A DNA stretch of 64,000 nucleotides from Vesta saturnalis (taxonomy: Eukaryota > Arthropoda > Insecta > Coleoptera > Lampyridae), in assembly GCA_036346205.1 (NCBI GenBank), contig JARFJB010001971.1, forward strand, positions 893,501 to 957,500, written 5' to 3'. Below, piece after piece: positions 1 to 10,600 of this stretch. Made by a program: the position numbers and the translations under genes. Below the pieces are notes generated by a model that was not told the DNA's origin, made no database searches, and saw only the letters and a program-made list of their open reading frames with translations. How positions within the stretch are numbered: position 1 is the stretch's first letter; each line of letters starts with the position of its first letter.

Positions 1-449
1 GAGTAATGTCATCACGAATACCAATGCAAGCTTTACTCATTGTTAAATACTTTAAAACAACTGTGTAGGTTGTCCTGGGGTCGTTTTATGCAATTTCGAA
101 TTGGTGTTAGTGGCGCAGCAACCAACAATGGCTTTGGCCAGTATGCAAAGGTCGAGTTTGGGCTTTGTGAAGACTGTAACAAGAGATTGCAGAAAAATTC
201 GAATGTACACGAATGCGGGTTGACGTATCTACTTGGGTGATACAATTACAAATTTATAGTAATATGGATAACAATGCCATTACAGATCATACCTTCTTAA
301 ATAATTCTGTATTAACATGTAGCTACCTATTTCATTTACAAAAGGATATATTTAGGGTGAAAACCCTTTATGAGTATACATTACTCAATCCTATCTACAA
401 TATAATAAATATCTTATACCCCTAATAATGTGTATCATACATACACAAT
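1..449. other. AT-rich flank, nothing identified
   Basis: No recognisable gene. Positions 33-245 are open on both strands (66-70 residues each), which is typical of a chance or repeat-derived open stretch. Neither translation matches a family I know. GC content between about 60 and 240 is higher than in the surroundings, so an old repeat or exon remnant is possible but unsupported. Confidence 0.4.
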
Positions 450-1225
450 TGCTGTCAACTTAAAATGCCGTTCTAGGGTTCATGTAGAGTAAAACGTCTT
501 TTACAGAGAAAACCTTACTGCGCGGTTCTGACCTACTGTTTCACATTTTTCTAAGTAATTCCACTAATTCCAGTAATAGCACACACTACACGTTTGTTAA
601 GAACCGTCAACTTAGAATGCTGTTCTGGGATTGATTTAGGTTAAAACACCATTTACAGAAAAAAAGAATTGCACCTTCTGACCTATTGTTTAACATTTTC
701 CTTTCTACATTAATTTTGTAACATCATATACTACATGTAGGTACACCATTGTAGAGTTGATTTAGGGTAAAACGACATTTACCCAACAAAATTATTGCAC
801 CCTTCTTACCTACAGTTTCACATGTTTCTTTATGGAGTAATTCTCTAATGGCATATACTGCATGTACACCAAGCACCGTCAATTTAGAGTGTAACTCTGG
901 AATTCATTTAGAGTAAAACAGCCTATACAGAGAAAAGATTACTGCGTTCTGACCTACAGTTTCATATTTTTCTTTCTAAATTAATTCTTTAATGGCATAT
1001 ACTACAGATACATTAAGTGCCGTCAACTAAGAATGCTGTCCTGGGGTTAATTAGTGTAAAACACCTTGTACCGAAAAAATATTGCACCTGCCTGACGTAC
1101 CTTTTCGCATTTCCCTTTATAGAGTTTTTCTGTAATAGCGTATATGCCACCCCACATCAAGCGCCGTCAACCTAAATGCAACTCTGTGGTTGATTTAGGC
1201 TAAAGCATCTTTACACGTAGAAGAA
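450..1225. repeat. Tandem array of ~140-bp diverged units
   Basis: About six head-to-tail copies begin near 453, 605, 750, 877, 1018 and 1163. Each starts with a version of GCCGTCAACTTAGAATGC, followed by TTGATTTAGGGTAAAAC, TTCTGACCTACTGTTTCAC and a tail like AATGGCATATACTAC. Unit length is about 125-150 bp; the last copy is cut short. Copies differ by many substitutions and small indels, so this is an old satellite-like array. It has no coding potential and lies directly upstream of the heptamer satellite. Confidence 0.85.
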
Positions 1226-1630
1226 AAACTTTTCTAGAATACTTTTCAACGTGATGGACCCTAAATGCCATAAAAAACCACCAAATCGGCCCCTTTCAGT
1301 TATGCAACCGCTAGCTTTACCTAATAACGTGTCGTGTGTCGTGTGTCGTGTGTCGTGTGTCGTGTGTCGTGTGTCGTGTGTCTCGTGTCTCGTGTCTCGT
1401 GTCTCGTGTCTCGTGTCTCGTGTCTCGTGTCTCGTGTCTCGTGTCTCGTGCCTCGTGTCTCGTGTCTCGTGTCTCGTGTCTCGTGTCTCGTGTCTCGTGT
1501 CTCGTGTCTCGTGTCTCGTGTCTCGCGTCTCGCGTCTCGCGTCTCGCGTCTCATGTCTCGCGTCTCGCGTCTCGCGCCTCGCGTCTCGCGTCCCGCGTCC
1601 CGCGTCCCGCGTCGAGCGTCCCGCGTCCCG

Positions 1631-2560
1631 CGTCCTGCGCCACGCGTCCCGCGTCCCGCGCTCTGCGTCCTGCGTCCTGCGTCCTGCGTCATGCGTCCTG
1701 CGTCCTGCGTCCTGCGTCCTGCGTCCTGCGACATTCGTCCTGCGTCCTGCGCCCTGCGTTCAGCGTCCTGCGTCCTGCGTCCTGCGTCCTGCGTCCAGCG
1801 TCCTGCGTCCTGCGTCCTAAGTTCTACGTCCTGCGCCCTGCGTCCTGCGTCCCGCATCCCGCGTCCCGCGTCCCGCGTCCCGCGCCCCGTGTCCCTTGTC
1901 CCGTGTCCCGCGTCCCGCGTCCCGCGCCCCGCGTCCCGCGTCCTGCGCCCTGCGTCCTGCGTCCTGCGTCCTGCGTCCGGCGTCCTGCGTCCTGCGTCCT
2001 GCGGCATGAGTCCTGCGTCCTGCGTCCTGCGTCCAGCGTATTGCGTCCCGCGTCCTGCGCCACGCGTCCCGCGTCCCGCGCCCTGCGTCCTGCGTCCTGC
2101 GTCCTGCGTCATGCGTCCTGCGTCCTGCGTCCTGCGTCCTGCGACATTCGTCCTGCGTCCTGCGCCCTGCGTTCAGCGTCCTGCGTCCTGCGTCCTGCGT
2201 CCTGCGTCCAGCGTCCTGCGTCCTGCGTCCTAAGTTCTACGTCCTGCGCCCCGCGTCCTGCGTCCCGCATCCCGCGTCCCGCGTCCCGTGTCCCGTGTCC
2301 CGAGCTCCGTGTCCCGTGTCCCGCGTCCCGCGTCCCGCGTCCCGCGTCCCGCGCCCCGTGTCCCGTGTCCCGTGTCCCGCGTCCCGCGTCCCGGCCCGCG
2401 TCCCGCGTCCTGCGCCCTGCGTCCTGCGTCCTGCGTCCTGCGTCCGGCGTCCTGCGTCCTGCGTCCTGCGTCCTGCGGCATGAGTCCTGCGTCCTGCGTC
2501 CTGCGTCCAGCGTATTGCGTCCGGCGTCCTGCGTCCAGCGTCCTGCGTCCTGAGTTCTAC
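1631..2560. repeat. Higher-order repeat within the heptamer satellite
   Basis: Rare variants recur in the same order. The string CGTCCTGCGCCACGCGTCCC occurs at 1631 and 2051 (offset 420, 60 heptamers). GCGACATTCG and GCGTTCAGCG follow it in both copies. TAAGTTCTAC occurs at 1818 and 2231 (offset 413, 59 heptamers), and a variant TGAGTTCTAC at 2551. This is a duplicated block of about 59-60 heptamers plus a partial third copy, showing segmental amplification on top of the 7-bp repeat. Confidence 0.8.
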
Positions 2561-3699
2561 TTCCTGCGCCCCGCGTCCCGCGTCCGCGTCCGTGTCCCGT
2601 GTCCCGTGCCCCGAGCTCCGTGTCCCGTGTCCCGCGTACCGCGTCCCTTGTCCCGCGTCCCTCGTCCCGCGTACCGTGCCCCGTGTCCCGTGTGCCGTGT
2701 CCCGTGTGCCGTGTCCCGTGTTCCGTGTCCCGTGTCCCGTGCCCCGGGTCCCGTGTCCCGTCTCGTGTCTCGTATCTCGTGTCTCGTGTCTCGTGTCTCG
2801 TCGTCTCGCGTCTCGCGTCTCGCGTCTCGCGTCTCGCGTCTCGCGTCTCGCGTCTCGCGTCCTGCGCCCTGCGCCCTGCGCCCTGCGTCCTGCGTCCTGC
2901 GTCCTGCGTCCTGCGTCATGCGTCCTGCGTCGTGCGTCCTGCGTCCTGCGTCGTGCGTCCTGCGTGCTGCGTGCTGCGTCCTGCGTCCTGCGTCCTGCAT
3001 CCCGCGTCCCGCGTACCGTGCCCCGTGTCACGAGTCCCGTGTCCCGTGTCTCGTGTCCCGTGTCCCGTGTCCCGTGCCCGTGCCCCGTGCCCCGTGTCCC
3101 GTGTCCCGCGTCCCGCGTCCCTTGTCCCGCGTCCCTTGCCCCTTGCTCTGTGTCCCGTGCCCCGTGTCCCGTGTCCCGTGTCCCGTGCCCAGTGCCCCGT
3201 GTCCCGTGTCTCGTGTCTCGTGCCTTGTGTCTCGTGTCTCGTGTCTCGTGTCTCGTGTCTCGTGTCTCGTGTCCCTTGTCTCGTGTTCCGAGTCCCGTGT
3301 CTCGTGTCCCGTGTCCCGTGTCCCGTGTCCCGTGTCCCGTGTCCCGTGTTGCGTGTCCCGCGTACCGCGTCCCTTGTCCCGCGTCCCTTGTCCCTTGTCC
3401 CGCGTCCCTTGTCCCTTGTCCCTTGCCCTGTGTCCCGTGTCCCGTGTCGCGTGTCCCGTGTCCCGTGTCCCGTGTCCCGTGTCCCGTGTCCCGTGTCCCG
3501 TGTCCCGTGCCCCGTGTCCCGTGTCTCGTGCCTCGTGCCTCGTGTCTCGTGTCTCGTGTCTCGTGTCTCGTGTCCCTTGTCTCGTGTCTCGTGTCTCGTG
3601 TCTCGTGTCTCGTGTCTCGTGTCTCTTGTCTCGTGTCTCGTGTCTCTTGTCTCGTGTCTCGTGTCTCGTGTCTCGTGTCTCGTGTCTCGTGTCTTGTGT

Positions 3700-4080
3700 C
3701 TTGTCTTGTGTCCTGTGCCTTGTGCTTTGTGCCTTGTGCATTGCGCCTTGTGCCTTTCACCTTGTGTCGTACGCCTTGCGGCTTATTCCTTGTGACTCGC
3801 GCTTTGTGCCGTGTACTGTGTGCCCTGTGTGCTGTGCTTTGTGCTTTGTGTTTTGTGTATTGTGCGTTGTCACTTATGCTTTGTTTCGAGCTCTGAGTAC
3901 AGAGCAGGGAGCACGAAGCCAGAAGCACGAAGCACGAAGCATGAAGCATAAAGCACAAAGCGCAAAGCACAAAGCATAAAGCACAAAGCACAAAGCACAA
4001 AGCACAAAGCACAAAGCACAAAGCACAAAGTACGAAGCACAAAGCACAAAGCACAGAGTACAAAGCACAAAGCACAAATC
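3700..4080. repeat. Strand-switch (inverted) junction of the heptamer array
   Basis: Left of about 3889 the array reads GTGCTTT on the top strand; right of about 3900 it reads AAAGCAC, the exact reverse complement. The centre carries the palindrome GAGCTC near 3889-3894 and a short irregular spacer. The two sides can pair as an imperfect inverted repeat of at least ~180 bp, with a longer right arm. Confidence 0.85.
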
Positions 4081-5055
4081 ACACAGCACAAAGCACAAAG
4101 CACAAAGCACAAAGCACAAAGCACAAAGCACAAAGCACAACAAAGCACAAAGCACAAAGCACAAAGCACAAACCACAAAGTGCAAAACCACAAAGCACAA
4201 ATAGCAAACTCCAAAGCACAAAACACAAAGCACAAAGCACAAAGCACAAAGCACAAAGCACAAAGCACAAAGCACAAAGCACAAAGCACAAAGCACAAAC
4301 ACAAAGCACAAAGCACAAAGCACAAAGCACAAAGCACAAAGCACAAAGCACAAAGCACAAAGCACAAAGCACAAAGCACAAAGCACAAAGCACAAAGCAC
4401 AAAGCACAAAGCACAAAGACACACAAGCACAAAGCACAAGCACAAAGCACAAAGAGCAAAGCACGAAAAGACAAAGCACAAGCACAAGCACGAAAGCACA
4501 AGCACGAAGCACAAGCACGAAGCACAGAAGGTACGAAGCACGAAGCACGATCAGCACGAAGCACAGCAAGCACAAAGCACGAAGTACAAGTCAAGACAGT
4601 AAGTACAAGTACAGGTACAAGGTACAAGTACATGGTACAAGGTACAAGGTACAAGTACAAGGTACAAGTACAAGGTACAAGTACAAGGTACAAGTACAAG
4701 GTACAAGTACAAGGTACAAGTCATACAAAGTACAAGGTACAAGTACAAGGTACAAGGTACAAGGTACAAGAAAGGTACAAGGTACAAGGTACAAAGGTAC
4801 AAGGTACAAGGTACATATACAACGTACAAGGTACAAGGTACAAGGTACAAGGTACAAGGTACAAGGTACAAGGTACAAGGTACAAGGTACAAGGTACAAG
4901 GTACAAGGTACAAGGTACAAGGTACAAGGTACAAAGTACAAAGTACAAAGTACACAGTACAAAGGACAAAGCACACGAAGCACGAAGCTCGAAGCACAAA
5001 GTACAAAGAACAAAAAAATAAATGTGTTTTGCCTTAAATGAACCCTAGAGTTGGC

Positions 5056-5222
5056 TCAGCACGTCCTAAACATTTTCGACGAACGGAAAATTTCATCTTC
5101 GTTCTCGATATCGTTGTAAACGTTTGCTGTCATTATTCCGCTGATCAATAAATACAGTGCTGCTCCACTGTTGCTGTCGCTTCTGAGACCAATCAAATCT
5201 AACAGCTTTTTGATGTGTTGTT
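5056..5222 (-). other. Possible orphan coding exon
   Basis: On the minus strand an open stretch of about 55 codons runs from 5222 down to a stop near 5056. It is richer in GC than its surroundings and has a protein-like composition (it includes LLDLIGLRSDSNSGAALYLL). It has no ATG at its head, so it would have to be an internal or terminal exon or a transposon remnant. I do not recognise the family. No convincing splice acceptor is visible immediately upstream. Confidence 0.25.
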
Positions 5223-5225
5223 CAA

Positions 5226-6460
5226 AGAATTATCTACATGATTTCATGCCAAAAGTACAAATTCCTTTGTAAACTGTTACCATGTGCACTCGGAGTTTTC
5301 ATCCACCCTACAGCAGCATACTTAATTGTTTGAAAACTACATTGAAATAAAAAGTTCTCACATCTAAGCATCAACCTTTCCTTAACGTTCTTGACACTAC
5401 TTAAAAGATAAAATAACATCTTAGTCCCACAAACAATTCGCCTTCTTTTTAACGATTAGGTGAGCGATTTCTGTTTGTTATATCTAACCATGACTTTGCA
5501 CTGAGGTACTCTTCTTAATTTTCACATCTTCTAGGCCCAGTTGAGAACTAGATTATGCGCATGCATCCATATGCAGTGTCACTCCAACAATCCACGACAT
5601 CCTATTAGATCGTTTGTTTGTTGCAAGGGAGTTTTGATTATGACTACTTTTTGGTTTCTTTCCTGAGACTAAAATGGAAAACTATAAAACTCCGAGTCTA
5701 AAAACAACCGATTTAAATATGATCCTTATAAGATCGAACAACAACGTGAGTAGTTACATTGTAACTGACAAACAAGACATTGAATAGTATGAGGACCTCC
5801 AACGAAAGGACACGTTATAAAACTAATTGAAATGTGAAGGCATTTTTCATTATTTCCAAATTGTCTATCCAAATCTTCTAGTTTTGTCAATATCATTAGT
5901 TTTCTCCTACCCTATTAAGTCTTGTTTATAAAAATGTTTAACGTCGATGTTTACCTTATTTTGTAAGGTAGCCGTGGTTAACTTTAACATGCCTACCTAG
6001 TTACTCTCTTACTATGTACCATTTTTTATCCTCTTGTTGATTTTCAAAACGTCATTCCAGAGTAAATAGTCTACTTTGTGTTTGTTATATTTTCCTTAGC
6101 CCAAATTGTTTATTGTCCTCTAATTTTCTTTCTCAGGCTTTATCTATTGTGTACTTTGCAATGTCTTTGTTAAGTGCTTCTATCGCCTTCTTATAATGCA
6201 TATTTTTTTGTATTATTATCGCACGTGAAGAATTGCTTAAATGGGCACTGAGATCGAAAATATCCGCTTTGAGATACCTTGAGTCCAAAAAAAGTGGTTG
6301 TAGAAAAATGCCAAAAATATCTGTGTACGTGGGTATGGGTGTGGATGTGATGGTGGGAGTGTGATTTCGAGTGTATGTGCGTATCTGTGATGAAAATTTT
6401 GGGCACAATATATCAAAAAATTGAAAAACGTTTTCATTTTATATATGGTGTAATGACCTA
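5226..6460. other. Intergenic, nothing identified
   Basis: AT-rich single-copy-looking sequence. Short open frames here (for example minus-strand 5234-5419 and 6133-6437) show no recognisable motif and overlap one another in different frames. Confidence 0.5.
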
Positions 6461-6461
6461 A

Positions 6462-6760
6462 TTGTCTAGATCCCAGTGATGTTTAGTGCCGTTGAATTTG
6501 CAGAGTAAGGCGTAAGAGGGTAAATGTGACGTTCTTTTGGCCGTAATAACTCAAATACCAAATGTAGCGTACTTGTTTAGGACCAAAATTTCAAGAACCC
6601 AGTGATTTTTTGTGGTGGTGGATTTGCGGGGTAAGGAGTAAGAGAGGTAAATGTGATTTTATCTCATTCGCAATAATACAAAAACTTAAATAGCAATTGC
6701 ATTCAATTTTAACATAAATGTTGAATATTCAAATATCTAGCGATTTTTGGTGGTGTTAGG
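6462..6760. repeat. Diverged ~130-bp direct repeat, 2-3 copies
   Basis: The segment CCCAGTGATGTTTAGTG followed by TTTGCAGAGTAAGG and GAGGGTAAATGTGA (from about 6467) recurs from about 6596 as CCCAGTGATTTTTTGTGG, TTTGCGGGGTAAGG and GAGGTAAATGTGA. A weak third start (CTAGCGATTTTTGGTGG) lies near 6737. No coding potential. Confidence 0.65.
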
Positions 6761-6891
6761 TGGTAGTATTGGTGGTGGTGATGGAGTACTGGGGTATTTT
6801 TTATTCCATTTTTTATAAACTATATATAATTCTGTGTAATGGTTATCAGTATCTATTGGTTTGTTCACCTGGACGTCTGTCTAGATTCGTC

Positions 6892-6930
6892 CTGTGGGGT
6901 TAAACTACTCCTCAAGCGTTTACCCCACAG
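6892..6930. repeat. Short hairpin-forming inverted repeat
   Basis: CTGTGGGGTTAAAC (6892-6905) faces GTTTACCCCACAG (6918-6930), giving a stem of about 13 pairs with one bulged base and a 12-nt loop. There is no neighbouring gene. It could be the end of a small transposon or chance. Confidence 0.5.
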
Positions 6931-8433
6931 AGCGGAATTTTTTAATAATAGATAGCGTTGAAAATTTTAGTATCGACAAGGGAAGTATAACAAGCTAAAC
7001 TTTTACACACGTGTACACACTAGATCGTAGTTATTCATTATTACGTTTTGGCTTTGTCTGGCAATCTCGATGCGAACATGGCCAAATGTATTTCCTCGAT
7101 GGGCAAGAACACTGAATCTCATAGTTTGGCAACGTTAGTAATTATTATCGATGTGACATCCAATGTCTTTATTTTAAACCAATTTATTGAAAAAGTAGCA
7201 AAACGTGTTGTCTCGATGGGGAAGAACAAGATGTTATTGTTTTACAGTGTTTGATAGCTTTCGGAAAGCAATGGGGTTACAATTGATACTGGATACAGCA
7301 TGCTAGGGAGGATCGCAAACTGCCTTAACAACGCAGTCATAGTTTTAAATGTCTAGAATATATGTCCAGACAATCTAATTAAGTAATGTTAAAGTCAACC
7401 TATTTCTTTCTATACATACCTATTATGTATTGCGGAATACACTTTCATGAAATTGTTTGTTCATCCAGAAATGATAATATTTATATTTAATAATATTAAA
7501 AATTAAAAATAAAACGCATTTGATTTTTCTTAAATCATCAAAAAAGCTTACATAGTTAGATAAAGTAGTCGGAAATTGATATTTTCACTTGTAGTTGGAG
7601 ACGCAACGCTAAAATAAAATGTAATGTTTGTTATTAATTCCTTTCCTTACAACTATTAGCAAAATAAGTGAATCTAACTACAAACAAGTAGATAGGCAAA
7701 AATTGAACTATCATAAATATTTTCAAATACTTTCACAATTTTTTATTTGTTCAAGTAGAGATTGTCTTAAAAATAAAATTCTTGTTCAGTGTCTGTATAT
7801 ATGATGTGTAATAGAGGGTAACTGGGGTTAGTGTTAGTTAAATGAGGGAAGATGAGATGTAAGTATATGTGAATATATGAGTGTGAGGAATTGTTATGAT
7901 GGAGAACGCGAAGCAATGGCCCGTACTCCACTACTTCCCGTTGTAGCCCGCAAAACCGCATTCGTCCGTCTGGAAACAATAGCCACCAAAACTTTATTCT
8001 AAGACATTTGCTATGTATTTTAGTAGATTTATTTTACGCAACACTTCTCATAACTTTATCTATGCTACTATTTACACTCATTGTGAACTAGTCCATTACT
8101 TTTTTATTGGTTGTTTGAAATGAAACTAAATATTTAAACATAACAATGTAAACAAAACAATTACAAGAATACGTTACTTTTTTGGCGACACGAAAGAAAT
8201 AACTTTCAATTTTTCTTATTTAAGATTTAAGCAGTGTCTGTGTCATTCAATTTCATCTAGAAAATACTCAAGTAAATGTGTATAGTAAGGCTTTAGATTG
8301 ACAGCTTTTAATCTGTTATTCTAGTTTGTAAATAGTTCCAAACAACAATCTATAGATTTATCATTAATTAAACTGAATCCCAACAGATGTAATAACGCAT
8401 ACAACTGTTTCGCACACTATTCATCATAAATCT
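6931..8433. other. Intergenic, nothing identified
   Basis: AT-rich. Positions 7068-7110 and 7195-7230 share a ~30-bp motif around CGATGGGCAAGAAC; a weaker relative lies near 58048-58085. The minus-strand open stretch 7767-7979 (70 codons) has no motif I can place. Confidence 0.5.
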
Positions 8434-8911
8434 GATCATTTATATGAAAAGGAAATACAGGACATGGACGCATCACCTGAAGAGTCTGAGGGGTATCAAA
8501 TACTTCTTTCCAGTAAGGGGAATGAGAGGGAGAAATTTATTTTAAATTAGATACAAAATTATGAGTCTAAGTGACAAGTGTAGTGGTTGGTTGTGGTAAG
8601 TCATTAGGTGTCCCATATCATAATGCAATAGTGCAAAAAAAATAACGAAAAAACTTTGTTTAATTCTGTATTTTACTTTGGTGCATACTTAATAAAATGG
8701 CGAGCGAAACGTTACTCATTTGTATATTTTTCCAATTATGATAAGTAGGATATAAGTTAGATATCTAGGTAGTAGTAAGATATCTAGGCGAGCTTGGAGA
8801 TAATTAAAAAATTCGAGGCAATTGATTTCAAAATTATGTTTGTCATTAAAACTCCTTTTAAAGTTCGTACAGTACAGTTTGTTTTTTCGCTGGTCCAAAT
8901 TTTATTCATAT
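8434..8911. repeat. Dispersed repeat, copy 1
   Basis: This segment is homologous in the same orientation to 50784-51205. Shared landmarks in order are GGACGCATCACC, GAGGGAGAAATTT, AATGGCGAGCGAAACGTTAC immediately followed by TCATTTGTATATTTTTCCA, and at the end CGCTGGTCCAAATTTTATTC. The copies differ by many substitutions and indels. There is no long open frame, no tRNA-like promoter box and no clear terminal inverted repeat, so the class is unknown. Confidence 0.85.
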
Positions 8912-9216
8912 CAGAAAAATGCTTTCCGTGACGGCGTTGGATCCCGGCAAACACATGCACATTTCAACAATTTTTAATATGTTGTTGTGTGGTGTATTTT
9001 TTACTCTTGAAGTGGTTGAGAAGCTCGACCTATTGTTTGTCAATAGAAACAGAAACTTCTTTCTACTCTTTTATTTTTTACTGGTTGTGTTTTTTAATGC
9101 ACACAATTTGATCAAAAAGTTCTGAATCTATATCTATATTAGGGTATTGTTTTTGGAAAACAGTTAATCAGCTCCAACATCTAACCACAGGTGTTCTTTT
9201 TTTAGCAAAACCCAAC
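8912..9216. other. Intergenic, nothing identified
   Basis: AT-rich. A 68-codon open stretch (8919-9125, plus) is hydrophobic and shows no family signature. Confidence 0.4.

Positions 9217-9258
<42 letters not shown>
9217..9258. repeat. (AT)n microsatellite at a transposon end
   Basis: About 21 AT dinucleotides end exactly where the transposon sequence TACAGGGT begins. This fits slippage at the TA target dinucleotide used by mariner-type transposons. Confidence 0.85.
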
Positions 9259-9262
<4 letters not shown>

Positions 9263-10415
9263 GGTCCGCCTTTGGGAGCTGATCCTATGGGTATCTGCTA
9301 AACCAAACTTACTATAATTTTGAAAATTTGGTGACAGGGTAATGATGTTAGGGCTAACTCATCTAAAATATTTTCACGTTCGTACCACTTCCGGTTATAT
9401 ACCGGAACTCGGTACTTAGTCGCTTATTTTAAATGGAACATCCCGTATATTAATACATTTTTGGATTCTATGTCGAATTTTAAGGTAAGTTTGTTAAATA
9501 AACTAGATACGAAATTTCAGTCGTTTTCAAAAAAAAACATTTTTCTAAAAAAATTGACAGATGCGGTCTTAGCAATAACTCGTTAATTGTTCTGTTCCTG
9601 TCAAACAATTTGAATAAAACTTTGAGGTGTTGTAGGCAAAGGTTTATTGCAACAGTCTGCAAAAATGACATTTGTATTTTTCATAAAAATAAAATTATGA
9701 ATGTCTAAACTTGACTATCAAAAAATGCAAGTTACTCAAAAAAATCAAATAGAAACCCCTATTTTTTATTATTCAGATCGATTTAACGTCAAAAATTAAG
9801 GTAAGTTTGTTTAAAACTTTATTTGCCTAAACGTAACAGTTTCATACTTATTATCAAAAAAGTCCCAATTTTAAAATTTGTGATAAAAATGAGCTACATA
9901 CTTAAATCTAGTATTCCTTGTTCGTGGTCACCATGGAAACCAAATAATTGAGAATTGAAATAAAGAAAAATATTTGAATAAGTTACTGCAAAAAATTATA
10001 CAAATTGATAATTTTGTGATTCAAAAGTCATTTTTTCAAATTCGATATACAACATAAGTGTAAAAATTTAATACTTTATGAGTAAATCGAAAAAAACTAC
10101 TTTTTACTGCGGAGGTAATACATACTTATCAGCGCATCATTACACGATAAAGATGCTTATTTATTTTGTTTTTCTTTTGTAGTCAATAATTTAATAAAAT
10201 TGTTGACAGTTTGTGTTTTTCTTGATGAAATGGCTCGACTTGAATATTTTAATACAAATTATTTGAATTTAATTTTAATTCACGGAGAATGTCATAGAGT
10301 TGTAAAACGAACAGTAAGAACATTTATCGAACGCTATTCTAAGCGCCCCCGACCACCAGCAGATACAATAAGACGAGGGCTGTCTCAAATGTACTTGACC
10401 TACTTGCCACATCAA
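9258..10415 (+). mobile_element. 5' half of a mariner-type (DUF4817) transposon
   Basis: The segment begins with TACAGGGTCCGCC next to a TA-rich target, the same TACAGGGT start as the complete element at 12165. About 970 bp of AT-rich non-coding sequence, including AAATGGAACATCCCG near 9432 as in long inverted-repeat transposons, leads to the start of a transposase gene at 10230. The element stops in a microsatellite at about 10413; no 3' half or matching right terminus is visible. It is a truncated, inactive copy. Confidence 0.65.
10230..10415 (+). pseudogene. Transposase N-terminus (DUF4817/HTH), truncated
   Basis: ATG at 10230 opens a frame of about 60 residues starting MARLEYFNTNYLNLILIHGE. 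The pattern ILIHGECHR...V..RTFIERYSKRPRP..DTIRR matches the N-terminal helix-turn-helix region of insect mariner-type transposases; the corresponding piece in the element at 12.9 kb reads MLLILGECRKNYRNASQLW. It would bind the terminal repeats. The frame then enters a (GCGAAC)n repeat encoding RERERE, so the catalytic DDE/D domain is absent. Confidence 0.7.
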
Positions 10416-10543
10416 CGCGAACGCGAACGCGAACGCGAACGCGAACGCGAACGCGAACGCGAACACAAACACAAACACAAACACAAACACAAACACAAAC
10501 ACAAACACAAACACAAACACAAACACAAACACAAACACAAACA

Positions 10544-10584
<41 letters not shown>

Positions 10585-10600
10585 GCACGCATGCACACAC
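10413..10600. repeat. Compound microsatellite (GCGAAC)n(ACAAAC)n(AC)n
   Basis: Three adjacent motifs follow one another: GCGAAC (10416-10461), ACAAAC (10462-10548) and AC (10549-10580), ending in a few GCAC units. The array separates the plus-strand transposase fragment from the minus-strand Gypsy fragment. It produces spurious long open frames on both strands. Confidence 0.95.

Larger units (their letters stand above)
1327..5012. repeat. Heptanucleotide satellite, 3.7 kb, with motif sectors
   Basis: The whole stretch has a 7-bp period. Top-strand sectors are GTGTCGT (about 1327-1380), GTGTCTC (1380-1520), GCGTCTC (1520-1590), a long mixture of GCGTCCT, GCGTCCC and GTGTCCC (1590-3530) that includes small GTGTCTC/GCGTCTC blocks near 2760-2860, GTGTCTC again (3530-3690), then GTGCCTT and GTGCTTT (3690-3880). 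After a break at about 3890 the same heptamer appears as its reverse complement AAAGCAC (3905-4590), then AAGGTAC (4595-4950). All sectors fit one degenerate heptamer, G-Y-R-Y-Y-Y-Y. Very long open frames on both strands (up to 612 codons) are by-products, since 7 bp gives a 7-codon peptide repeat in every frame. Confidence 0.95.

Noticed and set aside
1251..4075. Very long open frames on both strands (up to 612 codons) across the heptamer satellite
   Set aside because: A 7-bp repeat without stop codons is open in every frame and gives a 7-residue peptide repeat. There is no promoter, codon bias or domain.
3870..5021. Open frames of 90-230 codons in the AAAGCAC/AAGGTAC sectors
   Set aside because: Same cause; several overlap in different frames on both strands.
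7068..7230. Short motif around CGATGGGCAAGAAC seen three times (also near 58060)
   Set aside because: Only about 30 bp alike and poorly bounded; chance or a very old repeat cannot be told apart.
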